The notes under the pieces were generated by a model. That model searched no databases, had not been told where the DNA came from, and was given only the letters and a program-made list of their open reading frames with translations. A DNA stretch of 64,000 nt from Neglectibacter timonensis (GTDB lineage: Bacteria; Bacillota; Clostridia; Oscillospirales; Acutalibacteraceae): contig NZ_LT160640.1 in assembly GCF_900048895.1 (NCBI RefSeq), positions 310,001-374,000 of the forward strand, read 5' to 3'. Shown piece after piece: positions 1 to 8,212 of this stretch. A program made the position numbers and the translations under genes. How positions within the stretch are numbered: the stretch's first letter is position 1; every line of letters starts with the position of its first letter.

Positions 1-1
1 G

Positions 2-625
2 AATGTGGGTTCCAGCGCGTTCGTGGAACAAATTTGCCTGCGCATCGGTTTTCTGTTATTTTCCATGACGGTGGCTCGCCTTGGTACCACCCAACTGGCA
101 GCACATCAGATCGGCATGAACATGATGAGCATGTCTTTCTCCTTTGGCGATGGCTTCTCCGTGGCGGCCGTCACGCTGATCGGACAGAGTCTGGGCAGAA
201 AAAGGCCGGACATGGCGAAAATATATGGCAATGTCTGTCAAAAGACGGGACTGATCTGTGCGTTTGTCATATCCTCATTCTATTTCTTGTTTGGAAAGGA
301 TATTTTTGCCCTGTTTTCACAGGAGCAGATCATCTTGGATTACGGAGAGATGATCATGCGGATACTGAGTGTGATCCTCTTTGTGCAGATCGAGCAAGTG
401 GTGCTCTTTGGTTGTCTGCGCGGCGCCGGGGATACTAAATTTACCGCTTTTGTCTCCTTGATCAGCGTTACCTGTATTCGTCCCGGTATGAGCTGGCTGT
501 TGTGTTATCCAGTAGGCCTGGGCCTTATGGGCGCTTGGCTGGGTACGGCCTGCGATCAGGTTGTGCGGTTTGTTATGACTTTCGTCCGTTTCCGCAAAGG
601 TAATTGGACCAAACTGAAGCTGTAA
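2..625 (+). CDS. MATE-family multidrug/Na+ exporter, C-terminal part (cut by window start)
   Basis: This is the last 207 codons of a membrane transporter; the start lies before the window. The frame is open from base 2. It shows five or six hydrophobic helices and MATE-type sequence such as TTQLAAHQIGMN and the GLxGAWxGT-like segment near the end (GLGLMGAWLGTACDQ). MATE proteins are about 450 residues, so roughly the second half is present. The family exports drugs or metabolites in exchange for Na+ or H+. The next gene begins 33 bases after the stop, so the two may be cotranscribed. The substrate cannot be told from the sequence. Confidence 0.85.
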   Translation, partial: NVGSSAFVEQICLRIGFLLFSMTVARLGTTQLAAHQIGMNMMSMSFSFGDGFSVAAVTLIGQSLGRKRPDMAKIYGNVCQKTGLICAFVISSFYFLFGKDIFALFSQEQIILDYGEMIMRILSVILFVQIEQVVLFGCLRGAGDTKFTAFVSLISVTCIRPGMSWLLCYPVGLGLMGAWLGTACDQVVRFVMTFVRFRKGNWTKLKL

Positions 626-657
626 GATTTTGTAATCTTGAGAAAGGTATGGTGCAA

Positions 658-1431
658 ATGGGCAGTTGGAATGCCGGGGATTATTTGAAGTTCGGAACCG
701 AACGCACACAGCCCGCGGTGGATTTGGCTGGCCGGATCGGACTTTTAAGTCCGGCCTCGGTTTTGGATGTGGGCTGCGGCCCGGGCAACAGCACTCAGGT
801 GCTGCAGGCCCGGTTTCCTGAAGCTGAAATTATAGGGATTGATTCTTCGGAAGAGATGCTTCAGGCTGCCCGGGAAAACCTTCCCGGCTTGGAATTCCTG
901 CGCTGCGATGTGAGCTGCGAGCTTTCTGCGCTGAACCGCCGCTTTGACGTGGTGTTCTCCAATGCCTGTATTCAATGGGTTCCGGACCATCCTGCTCTGC
1001 TTAAGAATTTGATGGGGCTTCTGAATCCCGGAGGTGTGCTGGCAGTGCAAACCCCTATGAATTACGAGGAACCTATCCATCAGATCATCGGACGGACGGC
1101 GCAAAGCGAACGGTGGAGAGAAAAAATTAAGGAGCCCAGGATCTTTTACAACCTGCGTCAGGAAGAATATTTTGATCTGCTGTCTGAGCTTTCTTCCCGG
1201 TTCGATCTGTGGCAGACTACCTATTTTCATCGTATGCAGTCTCACGAGGCGATTTTGGATTGGTACCGGTCCACTGGCCTGCGGCCCTATTTGGAGGCGT
1301 TGCAGGGGGAGGACAGAACCGAGTTTGAAAAGGAAATCTTTCAACAGGTGAAGGCGGCCTATCCCATTCAAAAAAATGGGGAAATTATTTTCCGGTTTCC
1401 CAGATTTTTCTTTATGGCTTTTAAGGAATAG
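658..1431 (+). CDS. SAM-dependent methyltransferase, trans-aconitate methyltransferase-like
   Basis: A 257-residue class I methyltransferase. The SAM-binding motif I is VLDVGCGPGN at residues 35-44, followed by an acidic strand end (IIGIDSS) and motif IV-like DVVFSNACIQW. The N-terminus (W-x-A-x-x-Y-x-K-F, then ER-x-x-P-A-x-D-L) and the total length match Tam, which methylates trans-aconitate in the cytosol. I chose ATG 658 because the site GAGAAAGG (640-647) sits ten bases upstream; ATG 649 would be too close and ATG 604 lies inside the previous gene. Tam identity is by overall similarity of pattern; another small-carboxylate methyltransferase is possible. Confidence 0.78.
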   Translation: MGSWNAGDYLKFGTERTQPAVDLAGRIGLLSPASVLDVGCGPGNSTQVLQARFPEAEIIGIDSSEEMLQAARENLPGLEFLRCDVSCELSALNRRFDVVFSNACIQWVPDHPALLKNLMGLLNPGGVLAVQTPMNYEEPIHQIIGRTAQSERWREKIKEPRIFYNLRQEEYFDLLSELSSRFDLWQTTYFHRMQSHEAILDWYRSTGLRPYLEALQGEDRTEFEKEIFQQVKAAYPIQKNGEIIFRFPRFFFMAFKE

Positions 1432-1603
1432 GAAGGTCTTGATACGGTCTGGGAGCCGAAGGAAGCAGAAGATTTGGAAAGACTCGGAAGCTTCCGGAAT
1501 GGAAGCAAGGGCTTTATTACACCGTTTCCCAGCGGTAACAAGGAAAAGAGTCGAAGAACACTCTGTTGTAAGAGTTGTTTCAAAAAGAAAGAAGGTTAAA
1601 CAA

Positions 1604-2383
1604 GTGAGGGAAACATGGAAGCTGGTCAGTTATAATCTGCGCTGCACCTGGGATAACGACGGGATCAACTCCTTTGTACACAGGGCCGGCCAGCTGCTGG
1701 ATAAGCTGGATGCGGAGCAGCCAGAGGTGGTATGCTTTCAGGAGGCGACGGAGCGGATTGTTCCGTTTTTAAAGAGGCATCTTCCGGATTATGAACTGCA
1801 TTTCCGCGGCCGTAACCGGGAGTTGGACGGAGAGGGACTGTGTACGGCTCTGAGGAAAGACTTCACAGAGCTGCTGGACACGGAGACCTTCTGGCTGTCT
1901 CCTACGCCGTATTTGCCGGGATCCCGTTTTGAACAGCAAAGCGAATTTCCGAGAGTCTGTCAAAGCCTGACGCTCCGCCTGCAAAATGGAAAACCCTTCC
2001 GGGTTTACAACACCCATTTGGACCATATTAACGACGAGGCCCGCATCTTGGGTATCCGTCAGGTCATGAATAAAGTGCTGGAGGACCGGGAAAGGTCGGA
2101 ATTGCCTGTATTTGTGCTGGGCGATTTCAACGCGCTGCCCGGAAGCGAAACGGTGAATTTCTGCGATACTTTTGGGGAGTTTCCCTTAAAGGACTTAACC
2201 CGGGAAACCGGCGGCACTTTTCATGATTTCGGACGCCAGGATCCGCCGGAAAAAATCGATTACATCTATACGGATGAAGCTACCGCCCGGAAACAGCATT
2301 CGGTCGTTCTTTGGAAGGATCAGCATGCTGGAATTTATTTGTCAGACCACTATCCGGTTTGTTTGGAATTGGAAACTCTATAA
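1604..2383 (+). CDS. Endonuclease/exonuclease/phosphatase (EEP) family hydrolase
   Basis: A 259-residue EEP-fold metal-dependent phosphohydrolase. Visible signature residues are Asn11 (SYNLRC), Glu47 (CFQEAT), Asn136/His138 (YNTHLDH), Asp174/Asn176 (LGDFNA) and the terminal SDHYP with His249. Together these form the family's metal and catalytic site. There is no signal peptide, so it should act in the cytosol, probably on a phosphodiester or phosphomonoester; the substrate is not predictable. The frame is open much further upstream, but the conserved fold begins just after GTG 1604, which has GAAGG (1591-1595) eight bases before it. The 172 bases between 1431 and 1604 hold nothing I recognise. 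Confidence 0.85.
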   Translation: MRETWKLVSYNLRCTWDNDGINSFVHRAGQLLDKLDAEQPEVVCFQEATERIVPFLKRHLPDYELHFRGRNRELDGEGLCTALRKDFTELLDTETFWLSPTPYLPGSRFEQQSEFPRVCQSLTLRLQNGKPFRVYNTHLDHINDEARILGIRQVMNKVLEDRERSELPVFVLGDFNALPGSETVNFCDTFGEFPLKDLTRETGGTFHDFGRQDPPEKIDYIYTDEATARKQHSVVLWKDQHAGIYLSDHYPVCLELETL

Positions 2384-2560
2384 GTTGAAATTGTTCTGAA
2401 CCGATAAGATAAGGAAAACAATCTTTTCAAAAATGGAGCATAATTGGTATTGTGCTTTTCTTAGCGGAAGGGAATCGCAAGGCTTAAACTTCTTTAAATC
2501 TTTAAAAGAGAAAAGCGTTTTGCACGATTTTAGGAACTTTCGGCATGAAAAAATTGTCAT

Positions 2561-2589
2561 TCATAAAGATAGTCCTTTCAGTCAAACTA
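2561..2589 (+). promoter_or_regulatory. Candidate sigma-G-type promoter of the spore protein gene
   Basis: TCATA (2561-2565), 17 bases, then CAAACTA (2583-2589). This differs by one base in each box from the forespore sigma-G pattern (GHATR and CATWHTA). It ends 48 bases before the SASP start. The location and the nature of the gene support it; the match alone is weak. Confidence 0.38.
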
Positions 2590-2637
2590 CTTAATGCAAA
2601 CGCAAAAAAAGAAAATCTTTTGAAGGAGAAAAAAACA

Positions 2638-2829
2638 ATGAGAAACAATTCTGTCATGGTTCCCGAAGCCAAAGAAGCTATGGAGCGTTTTAAGATGGAG
2701 TCTGCTTCCGAAGTGGGCGTTAACCTGAAGCAGGGCTACAACGGAGACCTCACCTCCCGTCAGGCTGGTTCTGTCGGCGGCCAGATGGTCAAGAAAATGA
2801 TCGAGAGCTATGAAAAGGGCATGAAGTAA
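2638..2829 (+). CDS. Alpha/beta-type small acid-soluble spore protein (SASP)
   Basis: A 63-residue DNA-binding spore protein that coats forespore DNA and is degraded at germination. The sequence follows the family closely: VPEAKEAMERFKMESASE, then GVNLKQGYNGDLTSRQAG and SVGGQMVKKMI. The ESASE stretch at about residues 21-25 corresponds to the GPR protease cleavage site. The start ATG 2638 has AAGGAG at 2623-2628; an upstream in-frame ATG (2545) would add a non-conserved extension. The gene stands alone, followed directly by a strong terminator. It is the clearest proof that the organism forms endospores. Confidence 0.97.
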   Translation: MRNNSVMVPEAKEAMERFKMESASEVGVNLKQGYNGDLTSRQAGSVGGQMVKKMIESYEKGMK

Positions 2830-2843
2830 AAAACTTCATCAGA

Positions 2844-2884
2844 GAAGCCCCGGCCGGTTATCCGGCCGGGGCTTCTTATTTTTG
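2844..2884. terminator. Strong bidirectional rho-independent terminator
   Basis: A perfect 14-bp stem GAAGCCCCGGCCGG / CCGGCCGGGGCTTC around a TTAT loop (2858-2861), followed by a T-rich tract on the plus strand. A run of A at 2828-2833 on the other side gives a T tract for minus-strand transcripts. It can end both the SASP gene and the convergent GDPD gene. Confidence 0.93.
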
Positions 2885-2943
2885 ACAGGTTATAAAGCCG
2901 CCACATTTTCTGTCTTGGGCAAATGTGCATGTAGGCTGGAAGG

Positions 2944-4836
2944 TCAATACTCGATCCATTCCTTCTGCCATCGGTAATAGTCGGAGGCTGTATCTCCCCA
3001 ATAATCTTGAACAGCCAGCTTCGCGACATCAGGATAATCTGAAATAAGGCCGGAGACATTCTCCTTCAAGTAGAGGTTCATATTATCATAGTCGTCCACT
3101 GTCCACACGTAGACAGGCAGGCCTGCATGCAGACAACGGTTGACGAGCCGGGGAGAAACCATATTCTCTTCGATGGTGAGAAAATCGACGCCGTTTTGTA
3201 ACAGGGAACTGGTATCCACATCTGTAATGCTGCCGTAGACGCAATATCCAATGGTAAATCCAGGGCGTAATTCCCGAAGAGCTTCTACCAGGTTGTAATC
3301 CAGGGACATAAACATGCAGAAACTTTCAGCGTCAGAGTCCTCTACAGCCTCGGCAACCTGCAGGGCGATGTCAACTGTTTCATGACCGTGTGTTTTCAAC
3401 TCAATCAGGAGATTGATTTTTCCTCTGCAGTAGGCAAGCATTTCCTGGAGAGTTGAAATTTGGCCCTTTCTGCCATTTTGTGAGAGGGTTAATTCTTTCA
3501 GTTCAGCAGCAGTCAGCTCATAAACATTTCGGGAATCACCTGTAAGGCGGGAGAGATTTGTATCATGAATCACCATGGGTATGCTGTCTTTTGAGAGAAG
3601 AATGTCAATTTCTGCATAGTCAGCTCCGGCATCGATGGCGCCCTGTACGGATTCCAGTGTGTTTTCTACCCCCTCTAAACTGCCCCGATGGCCGATGGCA
3701 ATGGGGGCATGGAGCACAGGAGGCGCAGCAAAGACCCCTGCAATAAACGAAATACCTAAAAAAACAGCAGCAGCAGTCAGCAGCTTCTTGTGCTTTTGGA
3801 AGAAGGGGCGTTTGCTGAAGGTTTTCCAAACACCCTTGAACCAGTTGGTCACCTTATGCCATACGCTGCCCACGGCGTGCCGGGTGCGGTCCAGCTTTTC
3901 TGAAATCGCCGGCAGAGCGCTGGTATTTAAGGTACATGAGCCGCCCAGCTGGTGGTAGAGTACGGTGAGCAGAGAAATCAGAAAAAGGGAAAGCACGATT
4001 CGCAACAGTTCAGAGAGCAGAAAAGCCGGAAGGGAGGAAAGCAGCTTGCCGTCAAGCAGATTAGTGATCAGCTCCGGCAAGCCAGCCCCGGTGATACCTA
4101 CGAAGCGGGACGGGATTACGCCCGGCCAGTGGAATAGAAAGCTCCATAGAAAAAAGTAAGCGGCACATAGACCTTTTGCCTTCCATCCGGACTTCTTCAG
4201 GTCTGACCAGCTGTGCCGGAATGCCCGGCTGAAGCGCTCGGCGCCAAGGCACATATGGGGAAGTGTGAAAAGCAGAAACAGAAAAAGAAAAACGGCAATT
4301 GTATAAAACACGGCGACAGCAGCCTGTCCCGGCACCGTCTTGGACAGTTCACCTGTAATGAAGTTAGGTATGCGGAGGGAAGGCAGCAGGGCGGAGGAAA
4401 GCCCCAGGTCCACTAACGGTAATAGTCCCAGTGCATAGATGGCGAAACCGGCAGAACTCCAACTTTTCAAGCTTCGCAGTGTGGGAACCGCCAATTTCAG
4501 GATGGTGGGCAGGGAAGGCCCTTGTTCGTTGTCTAAGGCGCAAGACGCTTTGAGAAAGAGAACCGAAAACTCGTAATAAATGGATAGCATAGCGAGTACA
4601 CCCAGCAGAATACCACCCAAAAGCCCCAGGGGAGAGGCAAAGGCTCCCACAATGCGTTCATTAAAAGCAAGTTCTATACCGCTGTTTCCCAATGTATAAT
4701 CAGCAAGCAGGGAAAAGACTGGTTGAAACACAAAGGCGGAGAGTAGCCGATAACAGATTTCAAAGAGAAGCAGAGCCGGCACCACTCTTTTCCATACGAG
4801 CAAAGTACGGCACAGAACAGACTTATTAACAGGCAT
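2944..4836 (-). CDS. Membrane-anchored glycerophosphodiester phosphodiesterase
   Basis: A 630-residue two-part protein. The first about 340 residues contain several long hydrophobic helices of the GDPD membrane-domain type. After a further helix near residue 365 comes a GDPD catalytic domain with GHRGS (His near residue 383), ENTLES, AEIDIL and VIHDTNLSRLTG, the expected metal and catalytic residues. The family cleaves glycerophosphodiesters to glycerol-3-phosphate and an alcohol; in Gram-positive bacteria the membrane version may act on lipid or lipoteichoic-acid products. ATG 4836 is chosen for its GGAGG six bases upstream; earlier in-frame ATGs lack one. It converges on the SASP gene and diverges from the SleB-like gene. 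Confidence 0.92.
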   Translation of the reverse strand: MPVNKSVLCRTLLVWKRVVPALLLFEICYRLLSAFVFQPVFSLLADYTLGNSGIELAFNERIVGAFASPLGLLGGILLGVLAMLSIYYEFSVLFLKASCALDNEQGPSLPTILKLAVPTLRSLKSWSSAGFAIYALGLLPLVDLGLSSALLPSLRIPNFITGELSKTVPGQAAVAVFYTIAVFLFLFLLFTLPHMCLGAERFSRAFRHSWSDLKKSGWKAKGLCAAYFFLWSFLFHWPGVIPSRFVGITGAGLPELITNLLDGKLLSSLPAFLLSELLRIVLSLFLISLLTVLYHQLGGSCTLNTSALPAISEKLDRTRHAVGSVWHKVTNWFKGVWKTFSKRPFFQKHKKLLTAAAVFLGISFIAGVFAAPPVLHAPIAIGHRGSLEGVENTLESVQGAIDAGADYAEIDILLSKDSIPMVIHDTNLSRLTGDSRNVYELTAAELKELTLSQNGRKGQISTLQEMLAYCRGKINLLIELKTHGHETVDIALQVAEAVEDSDAESFCMFMSLDYNLVEALRELRPGFTIGYCVYGSITDVDTSSLLQNGVDFLTIEENMVSPRLVNRCLHAGLPVYVWTVDDYDNMNLYLKENVSGLISDYPDVAKLAVQDYWGDTASDYYRWQKEWIEY

Positions 4837-5200
4837 AGAAAACCTCCGAATCCAGAATGATCGGTTTGAAACCATGGTTGTCAGAATATCACGCCTGCAG
4901 CAGACAAGCTGCATAGTTTAGCTGCCACTATTTTCCAACCTGTCTCCAGTGTTGCTGGTTTCGGTAGTTATCATACCACAAAATGGGGATAAATGCACTC
5001 GTCTACAGGAGACAGCAGGAAGACGGCAGAGATATATAAAATAGTAAATTAACATAAGATTTAAAATTATCGCGACAGATTGCGGCAGAAAGCAAGAATA
5101 AGGTGACATAAAATAGATAACGCTTCTGAAAAATAGAGAGCATAAATCGGAGATACGTTTCATAGAAATGAAAAAACAAAACAAAGGAGAACTCGAACAC
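4837..5200. other. Divergent intergenic region between GDPD and SleB-like genes
   Basis: 364 AT-rich bases without a convincing gene. It must hold the promoters of both flanking genes. The only pattern I can name is a sporulation-type promoter at 5085-5115. A second, weaker CATA-containing match is CATAAGAT at 5053 with GATATATA 14 bases upstream, resembling sigma-E. Confidence 0.5.
5085..5115 (+). promoter_or_regulatory. Candidate sporulation promoter of the SleB-like gene
   Basis: GCAGA (5085-5089), 17 bases, CATAAAATA (5107-5115). The -10 box fits CATAnnnTA of mother-cell sigma-E/K exactly and is one base from sigma-G CATWHTA; the -35 box is one base from sigma-G GCATA. The factor cannot be decided. 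It lies about 85 bases before the start codon. Confidence 0.35.
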
Positions 5201-5893
5201 ATGAAGAGATGTATTTCAGTCCTGCTGACACTGCTGATTTTACTGACAAGCCTGATTGCCGGCGGCGCTATTTCCGCTTCTGCGGCAGGAATCACAGATC
5301 ATATCGTCATCAACGGTTATGATCCGAAAATCGATTATCTGGCTGCGATGAAGCGTACCTTGAAGGACGGCAGCTCCTATGCGCTGCAGGTAGGCGCTAT
5401 CTATGAGAAGCAAAGAAATTATAAGATTGACATGTTGGGTCTTGCGTTTGAAAAAACCTCATACTTTACCACATATTCCAGTGCTAAGGAAATTCTGGCG
5501 GCAATGGAAGCGGACAGCAAACCCAAATATACACAGGAAGATTTAGATTTGTTGGCCCGTATCATCTATGCGGAAGCCGGCTGCACCTGGATCCCCAACT
5601 GGGTACAGCAGCTTGTGGGCAGCGTGGTGCTCAACCGGGTGGCCAGTCCCTATTACCCCGACACTATCCGGGAAGTGATTTACCAGCCGGGTCAATATTC
5701 CCCCACCTGGGACGGCTCTATCAATAAAAAACCGGATGCCCGTACCATCGCAAACGCAAAGTATCTTTTGGAGCACGGCAGTATGTGCCCGGAAACTGTT
5801 ATCGGACAGAATTCCATTGTTACCGGCAGCGGTATCTACAAATCTTATTACGACTCTGTACTGGGAACCACCATCTATTTCTGCTATATGTAA
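5201..5893 (+). CDS. Secreted cell-wall hydrolase, SleB/CwlJ type
   Basis: A 230-residue exported protein. Residues 1-30 are a typical signal peptide ending ASAAG. The C-terminal half, about residues 115-230, is a Hydrolase_2 (SleB) domain: LLARIIYAEAG with the likely catalytic Glu, then VVLNRVASPYYPDTIREVIYQ, GQYSPTWDG and a Tyr-rich end. SleB-type enzymes are lytic transglycosylases that degrade spore cortex on germination; relatives act on vegetative wall. There is no N-terminal peptidoglycan-binding repeat, unlike Bacillus SleB. Start ATG 5201 has AAAGGAGA at 5183-5190. The gene is monocistronic with its own terminator. Confidence 0.9.
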   Translation: MKRCISVLLTLLILLTSLIAGGAISASAAGITDHIVINGYDPKIDYLAAMKRTLKDGSSYALQVGAIYEKQRNYKIDMLGLAFEKTSYFTTYSSAKEILAAMEADSKPKYTQEDLDLLARIIYAEAGCTWIPNWVQQLVGSVVLNRVASPYYPDTIREVIYQPGQYSPTWDGSINKKPDARTIANAKYLLEHGSMCPETVIGQNSIVTGSGIYKSYYDSVLGTTIYFCYM

Positions 5894-5901
5894 AGTGAGG
5901 A

Positions 5902-5930
5902 GGAGAAGCGGAAGCTTCTCCTTTTCTTCT
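5902..5930 (+). terminator. Rho-independent terminator of the SleB-like gene
   Basis: Stem GGAGAAGC / GCTTCTCC (5902-5909, 5914-5921), GGAA tetraloop, then TTTTCTTCT. It starts 9 bases after the stop codon. Confidence 0.85.
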
Positions 5931-5991
5931 ATATATGTTACAATTCTGGTAATCTGGGAATTCGGAATATACTAAGAAGCGGGGAATTTAC

Positions 5992-6894
5992 ATGCAGATC
6001 AGCAGGTTGTTTGAAATAGTCTATCTACTTTTGGAACGAAGGTCTGTGACGGCCCGGGAATTGGCAGAGCGGTTCGAGGTGTCGCCCCGCACCATATACC
6101 GTGATGTGGACGCCTTGGCGCAGGCCGGGATTCCTGTATATGCCGACCGGGGACAGGGCGGCGGAATCCGACTGATGGAGCAGTTTGTGCTAAACAAATC
6201 TTTGCTTTCGGTAAAGGAGCGCAGAGAGCTGCTGGCCTCTGTTCAGGGAATGCAGGCGGTGAGGGAAGAGGAGGTGCAGCCGCTGCTGGAAAAGTTGTCT
6301 TCCCTGTTTGGAGCGGAACGGGAAGATTGGATTGAAGTGGATTTTTCTCCCTGGACCTCTTCCGGCGAACTGGGAAAGTATTTTCAACTTTTGAAAGAGG
6401 CCATATTAAACCGGCAGGTGGTCTGTTTTTCCTATAGTGCAGCAAACGGCAGTACGGTGGAGCGTACGGCAGAACCGCACCGTCTCTTCTTTCGTGGATA
6501 TGATTGGTATCTGCTGGCCTGGTGCCGTATCCGCAGTGACTTCCGGTATTTCAAACTCACCCGGATGAGGGGGTTGGCAACGCTCCCTGAGCATTTTGAA
6601 AAAAGGAACATCCCCGAAAGGGAGAGCGCCTACGAGCAGCCGGACAGCCAAATTGAATTGACCGTGCGGGCATCGCCTCGCATGGCATACCGGGTATACG
6701 ATGAGTTTCCACCGGATTTTTGGGAAAAAGAGGAGAACGGAAGTTTTTTGATTCGCTTTGCCATGCCGCAGAATGAATGGCTGTATTCCTATCTGTTGGG
6801 CTACGGTCCGGAGCTGGAGGTAATAGCGCCGCCCCAGGTAAGAGAAGAACTGCTGGAGCGGGCAGAAAAAATTCTGAAAAATTATAAAAGCTGA
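5992..6894 (+). CDS. YafY-type transcription regulator (HTH + WYL domain)
   Basis: A 300-residue DNA-binding regulator. Residues 1-60 form a winged helix-turn-helix (SVTARELAERFEVSPRTIYRDVDAL), and GQGGGIRL follows as usual in this group. From about residue 140 there is a WYL ligand-sensing domain with EPHRLFFRGYDWYLLAWCRIR and FRYFKLTRM. Such proteins respond to a nucleotide or small molecule. The next gene, a GyrI-like effector-binding protein, is a common neighbour of this type of regulator, and a candidate operator lies in front of it. The ligand is unknown. Confidence 0.9.
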   Translation: MQISRLFEIVYLLLERRSVTARELAERFEVSPRTIYRDVDALAQAGIPVYADRGQGGGIRLMEQFVLNKSLLSVKERRELLASVQGMQAVREEEVQPLLEKLSSLFGAEREDWIEVDFSPWTSSGELGKYFQLLKEAILNRQVVCFSYSAANGSTVERTAEPHRLFFRGYDWYLLAWCRIRSDFRYFKLTRMRGLATLPEHFEKRNIPERESAYEQPDSQIELTVRASPRMAYRVYDEFPPDFWEKEENGSFLIRFAMPQNEWLYSYLLGYGPELEVIAPPQVREELLERAEKILKNYKS

Positions 6895-6987
6895 CGGGGT
6901 ATTTTTTGATAGGGTTTCTCACAGTTTCGGAAGAGCTGGGACAACTTTCAGGCAGTTCGGAAACTGCAGAATGGCCTGCTACAAATA

Positions 6988-7021
6988 TGACATGCTGTAG
7001 TCAAGTTTGTTTTGATATACT
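6988..7021 (+). promoter_or_regulatory. Candidate operator and -10 box before the GyrI-like gene
   Basis: The inverted repeat TGAC-N8-GTCA (6988-7003) lies where the -35 region of a promoter with -10 TATACT (7016-7021) would be. There is no good -35 box, as expected for a regulated promoter. The adjacent WYL regulator is the natural candidate to bind it. This is an inference from position. Confidence 0.35.
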
Positions 7022-7050
7022 GTGCCTACCAACGAAAAGGAGTGTGGAAT

Positions 7051-7500
7051 GTGACAGAGTATCAGATTGTGGAACTGCCGGAGAAGAGAATCATCGGGTT
7101 GTGTGCGCAGACTGGAAATAATGACCCGAAAATGCAGGAAATCATTGGAGGATTGTGGAAACAACTGTTTGAGCCGGAACTTTTTATGGGGTTTGAAAAG
7201 AAAACGGATGGGAAATCCATAGGATTGTATTCCGATTATTGTGAGGACCGGTACGACATCACTGTGGGTTTTGAAGTTGCTTCCGGTGAACCGGGCAAGG
7301 GATTGACGGAGAAGCGCATCCCCGGCGGAAAGTATGCTGAGTTTGTGGTTCCCGGGGGCGGTATAGAGCAAGTGGGAAAGCTGTGGTCAGAAATATGGCA
7401 GCTTCCCTTGGAGCGTACCTATACTGGGGATTTTGAGGAATATATGCAAGTTTCTGAAGGGAAATTCGGTGAAATCCGTATTTATGTCGCGATAAAATAG
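7051..7500 (+). CDS. GyrI-like / effector-binding domain protein
   Basis: A 149-residue stand-alone effector-binding (SOUL/GyrI-like) domain. It opens with VTEYQIVELPEKRIIGL, and the body contains LWKQLFEP, GLYSDYCEDRYDITVGFEV and a C-terminal DFEEYMQVSEGKFGEIRIYVAIK, the order seen in the Cass2/AraC-effector family. These fold into the drug-binding module of BmrR-type regulators but here without a DNA-binding part. GTG 7051 is preferred, with AAAGGAG at 7036-7042; the earlier in-frame TTG 7012 has no site. Its role may be binding of a hydrophobic cation in the WYL regulator's pathway, which is inference. Confidence 0.8.
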   Translation: MTEYQIVELPEKRIIGLCAQTGNNDPKMQEIIGGLWKQLFEPELFMGFEKKTDGKSIGLYSDYCEDRYDITVGFEVASGEPGKGLTEKRIPGGKYAEFVVPGGGIEQVGKLWSEIWQLPLERTYTGDFEEYMQVSEGKFGEIRIYVAIK

Positions 7501-7537
7501 AGAAATTCGGTGAAGCCTGTACGTTTGTTTTTGGGGC

Positions 7538-7568
7538 TTGACTATAGGGTTACCCCATGGTCTATACT
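7538..7568 (+). promoter_or_regulatory. MerR-type promoter with 19-bp spacer
   Basis: TTGACT (7538-7543) and TATACT (7563-7568) are separated by 19 bases, the over-long spacing typical of promoters activated by MerR-family regulators. The spacer contains the symmetric arms TATAG (7543-7547) and CTATA (7562-7566) around GGGTTACCCC. It drives the polyamine-acetyltransferase-like gene at 7646. No MerR-family gene is in the window. Confidence 0.65.
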
Positions 7569-7645
7569 GACTTTTGAACGAGAAGCGGCGGGAATTGGAG
7601 ATTGGGATAACCTGTCGCAGCAGAGAAAGGAAGATAGACGCCACG

Positions 7646-8092
7646 ATGAACATTCAATTTGAAACAGTAAATGATATTAACCGGAAAGCGGTGCAGGGGC
7701 TGAAAGTAGCTAAGGGTCAGGAAGGATATATTGAGCCTGTTACGGAGTGTCTTGAGGAAGCCGGTCAATTTTCTTGCTGGAGGCCGGTTGCCGTATATGA
7801 TGGAGAAAAGCTGATCGGTTTCGCCATGTATTGCCGCTGGAAGGATAGCCCCCACGAAAGGGTCTGGCTGGACCGTCTGCTGATTGATGCCCGCTACCAG
7901 GGAAAAGGATATGGAAAGGCATGCCTGTCAAAACTGCTCGAAAGGCTGAAGGCTGAGTATGGGTGCGGAGAAATCTATCTCAGTGTATTCCCAGAGAACA
8001 AGGTGGCGATTCGGCTCTACGAGGAATTTGGTTTTCGATTCAATGGCGAAAAGGATATTCACAATGAGGATGTGATGGTGCTGGTCTGCTGA
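7646..8092 (+). CDS. GNAT N-acetyltransferase, spermidine acetyltransferase (BltD)-like
   Basis: A 148-residue GNAT enzyme that would transfer acetyl from acetyl-CoA to an amine in the cytosol. The acetyl-CoA loop is ARYQGKGYGKA (R/Q-x-x-G-x-G/A), preceded by VWLDRLLID and followed by LSVFPENKVAIRLYEEFGF. The N-terminal KVAKGQEGYIEP resembles spermine/spermidine acetyltransferases such as BltD and PaiA. Start ATG 7646 matches the family N-terminus; AAAGGAAG is at 7626-7633. In Bacillus subtilis bltD is controlled by a MerR-family regulator, and here too the promoter in front is MerR-like. The substrate is therefore probably a polyamine, but this is not proven. Confidence 0.82.
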   Translation: MNIQFETVNDINRKAVQGLKVAKGQEGYIEPVTECLEEAGQFSCWRPVAVYDGEKLIGFAMYCRWKDSPHERVWLDRLLIDARYQGKGYGKACLSKLLERLKAEYGCGEIYLSVFPENKVAIRLYEEFGFRFNGEKDIHNEDVMVLVC

Positions 8093-8167
8093 AAAGCCGG
8101 CGGACCAGATGGGCCTTGCCGATGTCACTGCTTTGGAATTTTTTTGATTTAGGGTTGTATTTTCATA

Positions 8168-8196
8168 TTGACAACTGCTGGGACCGATGGTATAAT
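8168..8196 (+). promoter_or_regulatory. Consensus sigma-A promoter of the tRNA gene
   Basis: TTGACA (8168-8173), 17 bases, TATAAT (8191-8196): a perfect match in both boxes and spacing. The tRNA begins 17 bases after the -10 box. Confidence 0.95.
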
Positions 8197-8212
8197 TGCA
8201 AACGTTGGTTAT

